Positions 15,591 to 23,480 of a DNA stretch of 64,000 nucleotides are shown here, one piece after another. The notes under the pieces were generated by a model that saw only the letters and a list, made by a program, of their open reading frames with translations, searched no databases and was not told the DNA's origin. The translations under genes were made by a program, and so were the position numbers. The stretch's first letter is position 1. Each line of letters opens with the position of its first letter. Origin of the DNA: Ignavibacteria bacterium (GTDB lineage Bacteria > Bacteroidota > Ignavibacteria > UBA10030 > SZUA-254); the NCBI GenBank assembly GCA_016178595.1, contig JACOSY010000054.1:1-64000 (forward strand), given 5' to 3'.

Positions 15591-16468
15591 GTGAAGCACT
15601 TACACTTCTAGAGCGAAAACACCCGGATAAGGCTTCTGAAGTAATCTTTGAAAGCCTGATAGGTATTGACCAACAGAAAGACGAACTTGTTTCGACTATC
15701 CTCTTCCTGTTTGACAAAGACCGAATTAAGAAATGGCAGCACAAACATCATCGAGATGGATTGGTCTTCGTTGAAAGAGTCGTTGCTGAAACCCCCTTGG
15801 TGATCTTATCGGGCGAGGTGGGATGTGGAAAATCTGCCTTGGCAAATTCTGTTGGAACACCGGTGGCTAAAGAACTCAAGAAGCGCCTCACCTGTTTTGA
15901 AACCCCGTCGGATGTCCGGGGTGGCGGAAGAGTCGGAGAACTGTCGGCACGTGTAACTTCCGCTTTTCAACAAGTGACTGCACGAATCAAGGGAGATGAC
16001 TTAGGATTGCTAATCATTGACGAAGCTGATGATCTCGCAACAAGCAGGTCTCAGAACCAAGCGCACCATGAAGACAGAGCAGGGCTGAACGTCTTGGTCA
16101 AGCAAATTGATGCAATTGCGAGAGTCAAAGTGAATCTGGTAGTTATCCTGATAACAAATAGAGTCTCAGTTCTTGATCCCGCAATAATTAGACGTGCATC
16201 AGTTCATCTCACGTTCAAACGACCAAATGATCAGGAACGCCGCAAAGTCTTTGAATACCTCTTCACCGGGACTAAGCTTAGAGATAACGAGATAGAGAAA
16301 CTGGTAGAAGAATCCAGGCGTGAGCCGGTGCCTTTTAGCTACTCAGATCTCATAAACCGTGTCGCGAAACAGGCAGTATTCAGGGCAGTGCATTTCGACA
16401 AATCATTCAGCCCCACAATTTATCTGGAAGTGTTAAAAGATGTGATCCCTTCGCCACTTATTGAATAG
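15587..16468 (+). CDS. cap6: TRIP13/Pch2-like AAA+ ATPase (Cap6-like), CBASS off-switch
   Basis: A 293-residue AAA+ ATPase. Walker A is GEVGCGKS (76-83), Walker B is LLIIDEADD (141-149), and a sensor stretch reads VVILITNRVSVLDPAIIRRA with the arginine finger region. It lacks a large N-terminal domain, as Cap6 proteins do. In studied type III CBASS, Trip13 opens the HORMA protein and keeps the CD-NTase inactive in healthy cells. The overlap with the HORMA gene and the upstream CD-NTase and effector make this reading strong. It is the last gene of the operon; no clear terminator follows. Confidence 0.85.
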   Translation: MSEALTLLERKHPDKASEVIFESLIGIDQQKDELVSTILFLFDKDRIKKWQHKHHRDGLVFVERVVAETPLVILSGEVGCGKSALANSVGTPVAKELKKRLTCFETPSDVRGGGRVGELSARVTSAFQQVTARIKGDDLGLLIIDEADDLATSRSQNQAHHEDRAGLNVLVKQIDAIARVKVNLVVILITNRVSVLDPAIIRRASVHLTFKRPNDQERRKVFEYLFTGTKLRDNEIEKLVEESRREPVPFSYSDLINRVAKQAVFRAVHFDKSFSPTIYLEVLKDVIPSPLIE

Positions 16469-16773
16469 TCTCGAGAATGTTATAAGTCATAAAAGCTTAA
16501 TGATATTTTTAGATTTACATGACTCTGAAATTGTCGCATTATCACGAACACTTTGAATCCCTTCATCTCCCCAGTGTTGCCCACCGGTTGCCTGCGAGAT
16601 AATTAGGGACTCAAATTCCTTAAGGAATTTAACGAGACTTAATAATGCTTCGTCTGCGTACCTCCTTTCGAAAAAGTGCTGTACATAGCCTCTTTATTGC
16701 TCTTTGGTTTGTTGTTGATGTTGTTGTGGATAGATTATGCCCTATGAGAGAATCTCAGCTAATGAGGGGCTCT
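16469..16773. other. Intergenic region between CBASS and integrase (convergent)
   Basis: About 300 bases without a convincing gene. It holds a 17-bp sequence (GTTGCCCACCGGTTGCC, 16576-16592) that recurs with one mismatch at 16795-16811 inside the 3' end of the integrase gene. Such a direct repeat beside an integrase could be an attachment or arm-type site, but no second distant copy was noticed. No strong terminator was seen. Confidence 0.35.
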
Positions 16774-17865
16774 TCACGCGGCCACTGGTAAGGCGTTGCC
16801 CACTGGTTGCCCAACTCCTTCCAGAACGGGTTGATCCAAAACCAGAACCGCCTCCCTTAGTGCAGAGGGTGCCAGGTGAGCATAACGCATTGTCATTCTG
16901 ATGTCTGAATGCCCGAGAAGCTCCTGTGTTGCTTTGAGAGATACCCCCGAACCAACAAGCTGGGAAGCAAACGTGTGCCTCAGCCTGTGCCAACCAATCG
17001 TCCGCAACCCTGCCCTCTTGCAGAACCTTGCGAGAGTTTTCCTTAGCCGATGATACCTCAACGGATTTCCGTTCTTGGTTTGGAACAGCAAGCCATTTGA
17101 CCTCGGTATCTTGCTCAATGCATTGCACAGTTGAGGTGTCAGTGGCAGGTATCGCTCACGGTTATTCTTCGGAGAACTCACTATACCTCGGACAATTGAT
17201 TTTCTCACCGCTAATTTCCCTGCAGCGATATCAACGTCTGACCATTCTAAGCCCATGATTTCCCCGACGCGTAAGCCGGTTCTTATCGCCAAGAGCACCA
17301 TTCCATACCACATTGGATCGGCAATCGCGCTGAGAAGACGGTCACTCTCCTCACGTGAAAAGAAATCAAACTTCTGAGGAGGAACCTTGAGCGCCTTGAT
17401 CTTCGGTACCTTCTCAAGTTCGCCCCACTCTTGTGCACACCGGAGACATTTGCCAAGGATCAAGAGTTGCCCGTTTATCGACAATGGCGCTAAACCGACT
17501 TCAAGCTTTGCCGCCTTGAACTGTTCGATGTGCATGCTCGATATCTCTTTGAGTTTCATGTTTGCGAAGAATGGCACGAGGTGCACATTTAGCACAGATC
17601 GTTTACCGGTTTGGGTTGAGTATTTGTTGTTGGTCAAGACATAAGTCTTGTACCACTTCTCCGAGAATTCACGAAAGCTTGGCTCAGGCGGACTTTGATC
17701 TTCTGTCCGGCCGTCTATCGGTTCTCCACGAGCCAGTCTTTGGCGTAAGAGCAACTCGTATGCTTTCGCTCCGGCCTGAGAATTCTCCGGACTCCGTTTT
17801 CGATACCGCACTCCTTCACACCGGCAATCCACCCACCATGAATTACGAATCTTTCGTGTGCTCAT
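16774..17865 (-). CDS. Tyrosine site-specific integrase
   Basis: A 363-residue phage-type integrase. The SAM-like core-binding domain covers about 85-165. The catalytic domain has Arg in AIRTGLRVGEIMGLEW, then HRLRHTFA (His-x-x-Arg), LLGHSDIRMTMRYAHL (His) and the Tyr nucleophile in RYAHL. I place the start at MSTRKIR (17865), because the upstream in-frame residues are hydrophobic and overlap the excisionase gene; an AAGGAGATGA stretch lies just ahead. It starts 4 bases after the excisionase stop. It is probably the integrase of an inner element nested in or fused with the serine-recombinase island. Confidence 0.9.
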   Translation of the reverse strand: MSTRKIRNSWWVDCRCEGVRYRKRSPENSQAGAKAYELLLRQRLARGEPIDGRTEDQSPPEPSFREFSEKWYKTYVLTNNKYSTQTGKRSVLNVHLVPFFANMKLKEISSMHIEQFKAAKLEVGLAPLSINGQLLILGKCLRCAQEWGELEKVPKIKALKVPPQKFDFFSREESDRLLSAIADPMWYGMVLLAIRTGLRVGEIMGLEWSDVDIAAGKLAVRKSIVRGIVSSPKNNRERYLPLTPQLCNALSKIPRSNGLLFQTKNGNPLRYHRLRKTLARFCKRAGLRTIGWHRLRHTFASQLVGSGVSLKATQELLGHSDIRMTMRYAHLAPSALREAVLVLDQPVLEGVGQPVGNALPVAA

Positions 17866-17869
17866 TTGG

Positions 17870-18103
17870 TCATCTCCTTCCCTGCAGGATTGATTCCACA
17901 CGGCCACGAGCAAGATACTCATCCAAATCATTTTTGGAGAAGCGAAGACTCCCACTCACCCGATAAAAAGGCAATGCCCGTGATTCAACCAGTCGGTAGA
18001 TGCTCGCCTTCGACAGACGCAGCATACTCGCCGCCTCACTCGGCATGAGAAGAGTCAACTGATTCTCCGGCTCTTTGGCAGTGACGTGTAAATCAGCCTG
18101 CAT
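17870..18103 (-). CDS. Excisionase-like MerR/HTH_17 DNA-binding protein
   Basis: A 77-residue protein with the helix-turn-helix pattern MPSEAASMLRLSKASIYRLV followed by LPFYRVSGSLRFSKNDLDEYL, the usual form of excisionase-family (HTH_17) proteins. It sits 4 bases ahead of the integrase start on the same strand, as xis genes often do. A role in directing excision is inferred from this pairing. Confidence 0.85.
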   Translation of the reverse strand: MQADLHVTAKEPENQLTLLMPSEAASMLRLSKASIYRLVESRALPFYRVSGSLRFSKNDLDEYLARGRVESILQGRR

Positions 18104-18380
18104 ATTGAATTGTCAAAGGACAACACTGGGGAATCTCGCCTAAGGCGGGACTCGCAGGCAGGGCCATTTTAGCACTTCTACAGGCAAGGTAAAGTGTGGT
18201 CTTGAAAGATGTGTAAGGCATGGGCTTTTGGATTCTAATCTCAGTTTACCCAGCCACATTTGTCTGAATAGACGGGATTTTTTCACTACTCCATCAACAG
18301 TATTTCCACAAGGGCTATCCACAACCTTTTTGCTGTAAGGTTCGACATTTTTCATGGGTAGAAGCTCATCGCACATATCC
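18104..18380. other. Intergenic region with DnaA-box-like sites (possible origin)
   Basis: About 280 bases between divergent xis and XRE genes. Two DnaA-box-like 9-mers occur close together: ATTTCCACA (18302-18310) and CTATCCACA (18315-18323), each one mismatch from TTWTNCACA. A third perfect match, TTTTCCACA, lies on the other strand at 18818-18826 beyond the XRE gene. There is also a short inverted repeat at 18138-18150 (CGCCTAAGGCGG). Together with the palindromes at 18855-18910 this could be a replication origin of the element. Confidence 0.35.
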
Positions 18381-18418
18381 CTATTTGTCGAGGTAGACAA
18401 ATTCTCCCGTCTTTCTGC
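18381..18418 (+). promoter_or_regulatory. Promoter/operator copy 2 of the duplicated 38-bp element
   Basis: It contains TATTTG (18382-18387) and a perfect inverted repeat ATTTGTC-GAGGTA-GACAAAT (18383-18402). It matches 9056-9093 at 30 of 38 positions. It lies about 30 bases before the XRE regulator start. An autorepression site for the XRE protein, also used at copy 1, is the likely reading. Confidence 0.5.
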
Positions 18419-18447
18419 GTTTGAGTAGTAAAACTATCTTGAAAAGT

Positions 18448-18774
18448 ATGCTATACGCAGAATACAAAAAGATCCCAAACAAGCTCAGAAAGTGTCGTCT
18501 CGCCAAGCGGCTAAAGCCGGACGAGGTTGCCGAAATTCTTGGCCTCAAATACACGAGCCAAATCTCCCAGTGGGAAACGGGCGCTTCCCTGCCAACACTC
18601 GTAAACGCCTTCAAGCTCGCGGGCCTGTACAAGGTCTTCGTGGAAGATTTGTACTTCGACCTTATGCATAAAACAAGAGAGGAGGTTACGGCGAGAGCTC
18701 AAGAGGTGTACGACCGCAGGGAACGCGAGGGTCGACCGATTTCCACAGCAGGGATGGAATCTGTTACCGAGTAG
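18448..18774 (+). CDS. XRE-family helix-turn-helix regulator
   Basis: A 108-residue protein. The HTH is LRKCRLAKRLKPDEVAEILG with SQISQWETGASLPTLVNAFKLAGLY, i.e. a standard Cro/CI-type domain at about residues 12-65. The C-terminal 45 residues are charged (KTREEVTARAQEVYDRRERE) and may form a dimerising helix. I choose the ATG at 18448 over an upstream TTG. The palindromic operator directly upstream and its second copy at 9056 suggest it is the master repressor of the element. Confidence 0.75.
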   Translation: MLYAEYKKIPNKLRKCRLAKRLKPDEVAEILGLKYTSQISQWETGASLPTLVNAFKLAGLYKVFVEDLYFDLMHKTREEVTARAQEVYDRREREGRPISTAGMESVTE

Positions 18775-18817
18775 GGAACCTTGATTGATGAAAGAGAATA
18801 AATGACCGTACTTAGCT

Positions 18818-18911
18818 TGTGGAAAACAAGCCAACTTACATCCACCGTACGTATAACGATCGTAATCGTTAGTAAATATATTTACAATATCGATTACGTT
18901 AACGTAATCGT
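18818..18911. promoter_or_regulatory. Dense palindrome cluster (operator or origin)
   Basis: In under 100 bases there is a hairpin GCTTGT/ACAAGC (18815-18831) containing a perfect DnaA-type box (18818-18826, minus strand). There are also AACGAT/ATCGTT arms (18855-18870), the perfect 14-bp palindrome GTAAATATATTTAC (18872-18885) and the perfect 20-bp palindrome CGATTACGTTAACGTAATCG (18891-18910). The octamer CGTAATCG or its complement occurs three times. It lies just upstream of the 18927 gene. Confidence 0.55.
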
Positions 18912-18926
18912 ACGACCGACAACCCT

Positions 18927-19166
18927 ATGACACATGAATCCGAATCACAACTACTTGGAGAAGAGCTGGCACTCGCGCTGAACGATCGAGAGAATCGATC
19001 CTTGTACGAGTACTACGCTCGCAACTACCCGGAGTCTCTCTTGAGGAAACTCTTGGCCAGCGTGCTCAGGGTTCCAAACGAACGGATCAAAAAAAGCCGC
19101 GGTGCGCTCTTCACCTATCTTTTGAAACAATATGCCCACAGCAAGCACAACAACGGTCGGAATTAA
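18927..19166 (+). CDS. Small hypothetical element protein
   Basis: A 79-residue helical, charged protein with no motif I can name with confidence. The stretch YYARNYPESLLRKLLASVLR then IKKSRGALFTYLLKQYA has a pattern I associate with small proteins of mobile elements near replication or regulatory genes, but no function is established to my knowledge. It follows the palindrome cluster directly, and its 3' end overlaps the next gene by 35 bases, so the two are probably one operon. Confidence 0.6.
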   Translation: MTHESESQLLGEELALALNDRENRSLYEYYARNYPESLLRKLLASVLRVPNERIKKSRGALFTYLLKQYAHSKHNNGRN

Positions 19167-19629
19167 CCTGGGTACACGCTACGCTGGTATCGCAGTGATC
19201 GTCGGTACCGAACTCAGAGACTGGAGAATCAAGGTGATTCATGGGAAGCTGTTGGTCGAAAAATTCCAATGTCTTACCTCGATCTTGTCGCGGTTGGTGG
19301 ATAGCTATGCGCCGGGGACGATAGTGCTGAAGAAATCACATCCATCAAGAACATCGACCACGCTGAACCGTCTTCAACTTGAGGCCAAGGCATTCTTGGA
19401 GCAGAAAGGTGTGATGGTGCAAGAGTACACGCTTAACCAACTCAAGATGCGTCTCCTGCCGACGAAGAAAGTTAATAAAATCAAACTATCTGAATTCATC
19501 GTGTTGCAACATCCAATTCTTTTTGAACGATGGGAGCGTGAGATATCATTGAGGCGTCCTTACCACATGGCAATGTTTGAAGCTGTTGCCTTGGCGAAAC
19601 TTTCCGCTATGAATCCGATGCATGCATAG
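19132..19629 (+). CDS. RuvC/YqgF-like RNase H-fold protein with altered active site
   Basis: A 165-residue protein with the RuvC-like fold pattern. The first strand reads TVGINLGTRYAGIAVIV (RuvC: GIDPG..), the second reaches TIVLKKSHPS (RuvC has a catalytic Glu here), and the last helix is PYHMAMFEAVALAKL (RuvC: D-A-x-A-x-A). The catalytic Asp of strand 1 is Asn12, the expected Glu is Lys67, and the final acid is Glu rather than Asp. It may be catalytically dead and only bind branched DNA, or use different residues. The gene overlaps the previous one by 35 bases. Confidence 0.6.
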   Translation: MPTASTTTVGINLGTRYAGIAVIVGTELRDWRIKVIHGKLLVEKFQCLTSILSRLVDSYAPGTIVLKKSHPSRTSTTLNRLQLEAKAFLEQKGVMVQEYTLNQLKMRLLPTKKVNKIKLSEFIVLQHPILFERWEREISLRRPYHMAMFEAVALAKLSAMNPMHA

Positions 19630-19794
19630 AACTGCCATTACGATCTCGCATAGTAAATAACAATCATTCCAGCTTCCAATCCAAGAAGTGAATCGTACGA
19701 TACTCGGTTGATCCTTAGATCGTGGATTGTTTGATTCTCAAAATAAATATCCATATTTTCACCTTCATTAGAACCACAAAAGCATGAGGATGCA

Positions 19795-20376
19795 ATGGCA
19801 AATTTGGGTATACTAGAACTCATAATATTATTTCTAATCATTTATGGGTTCTACCATTTGATCTTTCGCCGGACGGCTCGGATACCGATAATCCTCTCCC
19901 ACTGGCATCATCTCACGGAAAACCTCACGGAATCCACGCAGGAATTTTACGGCCAACTTGAACTTGCAATCGGAGCGCGGAACCTTGATGTGGTGAATTG
20001 GTCGCGTGTGGAATTCCACGAAGGGGGTGCGCTCAGCGCGAAACGGCAGTATCTCCGGGTGATACGCAGGGAACACATCTTCGACATTTGCGCCGCTCCG
20101 TATGGGAACGGTTTTTTTATTTCTTGGTGGCTTGGTGAGGAGCTCGGCTGGTTCTTGAAGATCGTCTCAGCCATCCCGTTGATAGGTCAGTACCTATTAC
20201 GCGTATTCAGGCCACAAACGTATTACCGCCTCGATACGGCTACGATGTTTCAGGAAAGCATTCACGGCGCAGTTGTGGAGGTTCTTGAGGGGAGAACCAA
20301 AGCCAAGGGTCTCAAGGCACTCTCTGAGGGTGAACGGAAACCGATTATGACCGACTTCTTCGCGAAACTGAGATAG
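19795..20376 (+). CDS. Hypothetical membrane-anchored protein preceding the large ATPase
   Basis: A 193-residue protein. Residues about 5-24 form a transmembrane helix (LGILELIILFLIIYGFYHLI), the middle (about 60-110) is a mixed alpha/beta soluble segment, and a second hydrophobic part lies at about 115-145. I do not recognise the family. It ends 13 bases before the TTG start of the large ATPase gene, so they are probably co-expressed and the protein could anchor the ATPase at the membrane. The 165 bases upstream (19630-19794) hold no convincing gene. Confidence 0.65.
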   Translation: MANLGILELIILFLIIYGFYHLIFRRTARIPIILSHWHHLTENLTESTQEFYGQLELAIGARNLDVVNWSRVEFHEGGALSAKRQYLRVIRREHIFDICAAPYGNGFFISWWLGEELGWFLKIVSAIPLIGQYLLRVFRPQTYYRLDTATMFQESIHGAVVEVLEGRTKAKGLKALSEGERKPIMTDFFAKLR

Positions 20377-20389
20377 GAGTCAATCACCC

Positions 20390-23300
20390 TTGCTCATTGA
20401 TGAACTCACCACCCAATTCTACGCCTGGGAACGCCGCGGGCGAGGCTGGCAAGTATGGCCAGTACTTGTTGACCTAGAACCACCCTACCGGCCCTTCCTG
20501 CGCTCTTATACAGCCCCTAGGAAGGTCCAAGACGACGGACGGCGCCCCACACTCCTGAGCGGGGCTATTGAAGCATTTAAGGGCGCTTTTACCACCCAAC
20601 CGCTTGGATCGACTGACGAACCAACGATCGAGCAGTACCTTGACCTAGTCTATCCCGAAGAACCCCCGGTCTCTACCTTCGATACCGATATTGAAGAAAT
20701 CACGTTCAGTCTAGATGTCGAAGCTCAGGTCGAACTTAAACACGTCGAGCAATTCATTCTCTCCCTCGCAAATCTCCCACATCGCGTATCGTTCGAGGTC
20801 ATCGGTGATGGAAACACGATTTGGTTCCAACTAGCTTGCTCTCCCAAGGATGCAATATCCGTAAGGAACTATCTCAGGTCTTTTTTCGCAGCATCCATAG
20901 CCACACCGAAAAAGTCACTCCTCAACATCCTGAAGAATGCACAAGAGCCGGTAGTTGTTGAGTTCGGCCTTTCAGAAGAATTCATGCGTCCGATTAAGGT
21001 TATTGACCGCATTGATCCCGATCCCTTACGACCCCTCATCGCGACCCTTGAAGGGCTGAGTGATGGAGAGATCGGTGCTCTGCAGGTACTCTTTCAAGGT
21101 ACGCGATACGACTGGACCGAAAGTATCATGCGATCAGTCTCAGATGGGAGTGGTGAGTCGTTCTTTGTCGATGCCCCAGAGATGTTTGATTTGGCGCGCA
21201 AGAAAGTAGAGCACCCTCTCCTTTCTGCAGTGGTGCGAGTTCTTGGTGTTGGTGAATCAACAGAGCGATCATGGGAGATCGCGCGCGGCCTCGGCTACAG
21301 CCTTATGCAACTCAACGAACCAATGAGCAATGATCTCATCCCCCTTGAGAATAAGGTAGTTTCATTCGTTGACCAACTCCAAGATTTCGCGTACCGCCAA
21401 ACTTGTCGTAGCGGCATGATTGTAAATAGCGGTGAACTCGCTGGGCTCGTTCATCCCCCGAGCTCGCTCATTCGCTCGGATAAACTCTCCCGCCAAACCA
21501 AAACCACACGTCTTGCCCCGAAATCAATGGGAGAATCCCGATACGTGTTAGGCCAGAACGAACACGCGGGGATAATGCGCACCGTATCCCTGAACGACCA
21601 GCAACGACTGAAACACATTCACGTCATAGGTTCAACCGGCACCGGCAAATCGACGCTCCTCAAAAACCTCATTGCACAAGATATACTGAACGGCAACGGG
21701 ATTGCTGTCATTGACCCACACGGCGACTTGATCGACGATTTACTCGGACTGATTCCAGAAGAGAGGTTCGAGAATACTATTCTCTTCGATCCGGCTAGCC
21801 TCGACAACAAATACGGCATAAACATTCTCTCAGCTAAAACAGAATTCGAAAAAGACGTTGCTTCTTCCGATCTCGTGGCGTTATTCCGCCGCTTCTCCTC
21901 CAGTTGGGGCGATCAGATGACATCGGTACTTGGTAACGCAATTCAGGCATTCCTCGAGAGCGACCGGACGACCACGCTTGCCGACCTCAGGAGATTCTTG
22001 CTTGAAAAGGATTTCAGGGATACCTTTCTAGAGTCAGTGGTTGATGAAGACATAATATATTACTGGAGACACAGCTTCCCACTGCTCAAGGGCAATGCTC
22101 AAGCTTCCATAGTAACGAGACTCGATTCATTTCTTCGCCCGAAACTATTGCGAGCAGTGATCACACAAAAAGCGGAACTCGATTTCGGGGATGCCATGAG
22201 CGGCCGTAGGATACTCTTGGCAAAACTTTCGCAAGGTCTGATCGGAATGGAGAACAGCACGCTTTTGGGTTCCTTGCTTGTTTCGAAGCTCCATCAAGCA
22301 GCACTCGCTCGACAAGATCAACGGGTTCCGTTCTTCTTGTACATCGACGAGTTCCAAAACTTTGTCACCCCTTCTCTCGCATCTGTTCTTTCCGGCGCTA
22401 GAAAATTTGGGCTTGGATTGGTTCTCGCCCATCAAGAGTTGCGGCAAATTTCATCCCAAGATGCGGAGGTAGCGGAATCGGTGATCTCCAATCCGGCGAC
22501 AAGGATTTGCTTCCGCCTAGGCGACACTGATGCCCGTAAGCTCCGGGACGGCTTCGCGCACTTTGGCGTTGCCGATTTACAAAGTCTCAATGTAGGTGAA
22601 GCTATTGGCCGAATCGAACGGTCTGATAATGATTTCAATCTGCAGGTGATAAAGCCACAGCCAGTCGAAGACGCGGTTGCCGCTCAGCGTCGAACTATGA
22701 TCATCGACAGATCGAAGCGAACGATTCCACCACCAGTTGTGCCGCCTCAAAAACATGAGCGCACTGGACAGCCAATCGAACCACGAGTCGTACGGCCCAT
22801 CGAGAAGCCCGCAGACGAAGCCAAACCCACAACAACACATGAGGTAAGGGCGGGCTCGCCACCTCCCGTACCACCAAAGCCGTCCGCGCCTGTACAGACC
22901 GATTCGACCTCCGAACCTAAGGAAAACGTTCAGACACATCGATACCTTCAGTCGCTCGTGAAGCAGCTTGCGGAATCCAAAGGATACCGATCCGACATTG
23001 AAGCACCGACCGGAGACGGCCAGGGGAGAGTTGATGTAGCCTTGTCAAAGGCAGGTGTTCGAATTGCGGTTGAAATATCAGTTTCAACGAGCGATGTTCA
23101 CGAGCTCAAGAACATCAAGAAATGTTTTGCTGACGGATGTGACAAAGTTCTCGTTTGTTGCGTCGACAAGAGGCGATCCCAGAAGATCCGCTCACTTGCG
23201 AAGGAACAACTCGACGAATCGCAACAGAACCAGATGGTGGTTTGTCAACCGGAGGATTTAGTTCTGTTCTTTCAGGATGAAGTGACTGAAGAGTCAAAGG

Positions 23301-23443
23301 CGGAAGAACCTTCAGAATCCAAGGTTGTCAAAGGGTATCGCGTGAAAGTCAAATACCAGGAGCCGTCAGATCAGGAGCAAAAGCAACGTCAGGTTGCGCA
23401 GGTTGTAGCAAAGTCAATCCAGCGAATGCAGAAACGAGATTGA
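20390..23443 (+). CDS. Large HerA/TraG-type ATPase with C-terminal nuclease-like domain
   Basis: A 1017-residue protein. Residues 1-400 are a helical/mixed domain typical of coupling-protein-like ATPases of mobile elements. The P-loop GSTGTGKST (about 413-421) is followed by IAVIDPHGDLIDDLL, and Walker B is FFLYIDEFQNF (about 648-658). A Pro-rich linker (about 780-850) leads to a C-terminal domain (about 850-965) with GRVDVALSKAGVRIAVEISVST, matching the core of a PD-(D/E)XK-like fold (Asp, then Glu-x-Ser in place of Glu-x-Lys). I accept TTG as start because TAGGAGT lies 10 bases before. It may pump and cleave or sense DNA; without relaxase genes, conjugation is not shown. Confidence 0.8.
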   Translation: MLIDELTTQFYAWERRGRGWQVWPVLVDLEPPYRPFLRSYTAPRKVQDDGRRPTLLSGAIEAFKGAFTTQPLGSTDEPTIEQYLDLVYPEEPPVSTFDTDIEEITFSLDVEAQVELKHVEQFILSLANLPHRVSFEVIGDGNTIWFQLACSPKDAISVRNYLRSFFAASIATPKKSLLNILKNAQEPVVVEFGLSEEFMRPIKVIDRIDPDPLRPLIATLEGLSDGEIGALQVLFQGTRYDWTESIMRSVSDGSGESFFVDAPEMFDLARKKVEHPLLSAVVRVLGVGESTERSWEIARGLGYSLMQLNEPMSNDLIPLENKVVSFVDQLQDFAYRQTCRSGMIVNSGELAGLVHPPSSLIRSDKLSRQTKTTRLAPKSMGESRYVLGQNEHAGIMRTVSLNDQQRLKHIHVIGSTGTGKSTLLKNLIAQDILNGNGIAVIDPHGDLIDDLLGLIPEERFENTILFDPASLDNKYGINILSAKTEFEKDVASSDLVALFRRFSSSWGDQMTSVLGNAIQAFLESDRTTTLADLRRFLLEKDFRDTFLESVVDEDIIYYWRHSFPLLKGNAQASIVTRLDSFLRPKLLRAVITQKAELDFGDAMSGRRILLAKLSQGLIGMENSTLLGSLLVSKLHQAALARQDQRVPFFLYIDEFQNFVTPSLASVLSGARKFGLGLVLAHQELRQISSQDAEVAESVISNPATRICFRLGDTDARKLRDGFAHFGVADLQSLNVGEAIGRIERSDNDFNLQVIKPQPVEDAVAAQRRTMIIDRSKRTIPPPVVPPQKHERTGQPIEPRVVRPIEKPADEAKPTTTHEVRAGSPPPVPPKPSAPVQTDSTSEPKENVQTHRYLQSLVKQLAESKGYRSDIEAPTGDGQGRVDVALSKAGVRIAVEISVSTSDVHELKNIKKCFADGCDKVLVCCVDKRRSQKIRSLAKEQLDESQQNQMVVCQPEDLVLFFQDEVTEESKAEEPSESKVVKGYRVKVKYQEPSDQEQKQRQVAQVVAKSIQRMQKRD

Positions 23444-23480
23444 CGTCGCTGGCGGGACTAATCGTCAAATGGAAGTTCGG

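Noticed and set aside
19638-19841. 67-codon minus-strand frame in the gap before the 193-residue membrane protein
   Set aside because: It overlaps the start of the real plus-strand gene, has no ribosome-binding site or recognisable motif, and its composition is like non-coding flank.
7685-23443. Complete conjugation system suggested by two TraG/HerA-like ATPases
   Set aside because: No relaxase, VirB-type channel proteins or recognisable oriT were found; the ATPases alone do not show conjugation.
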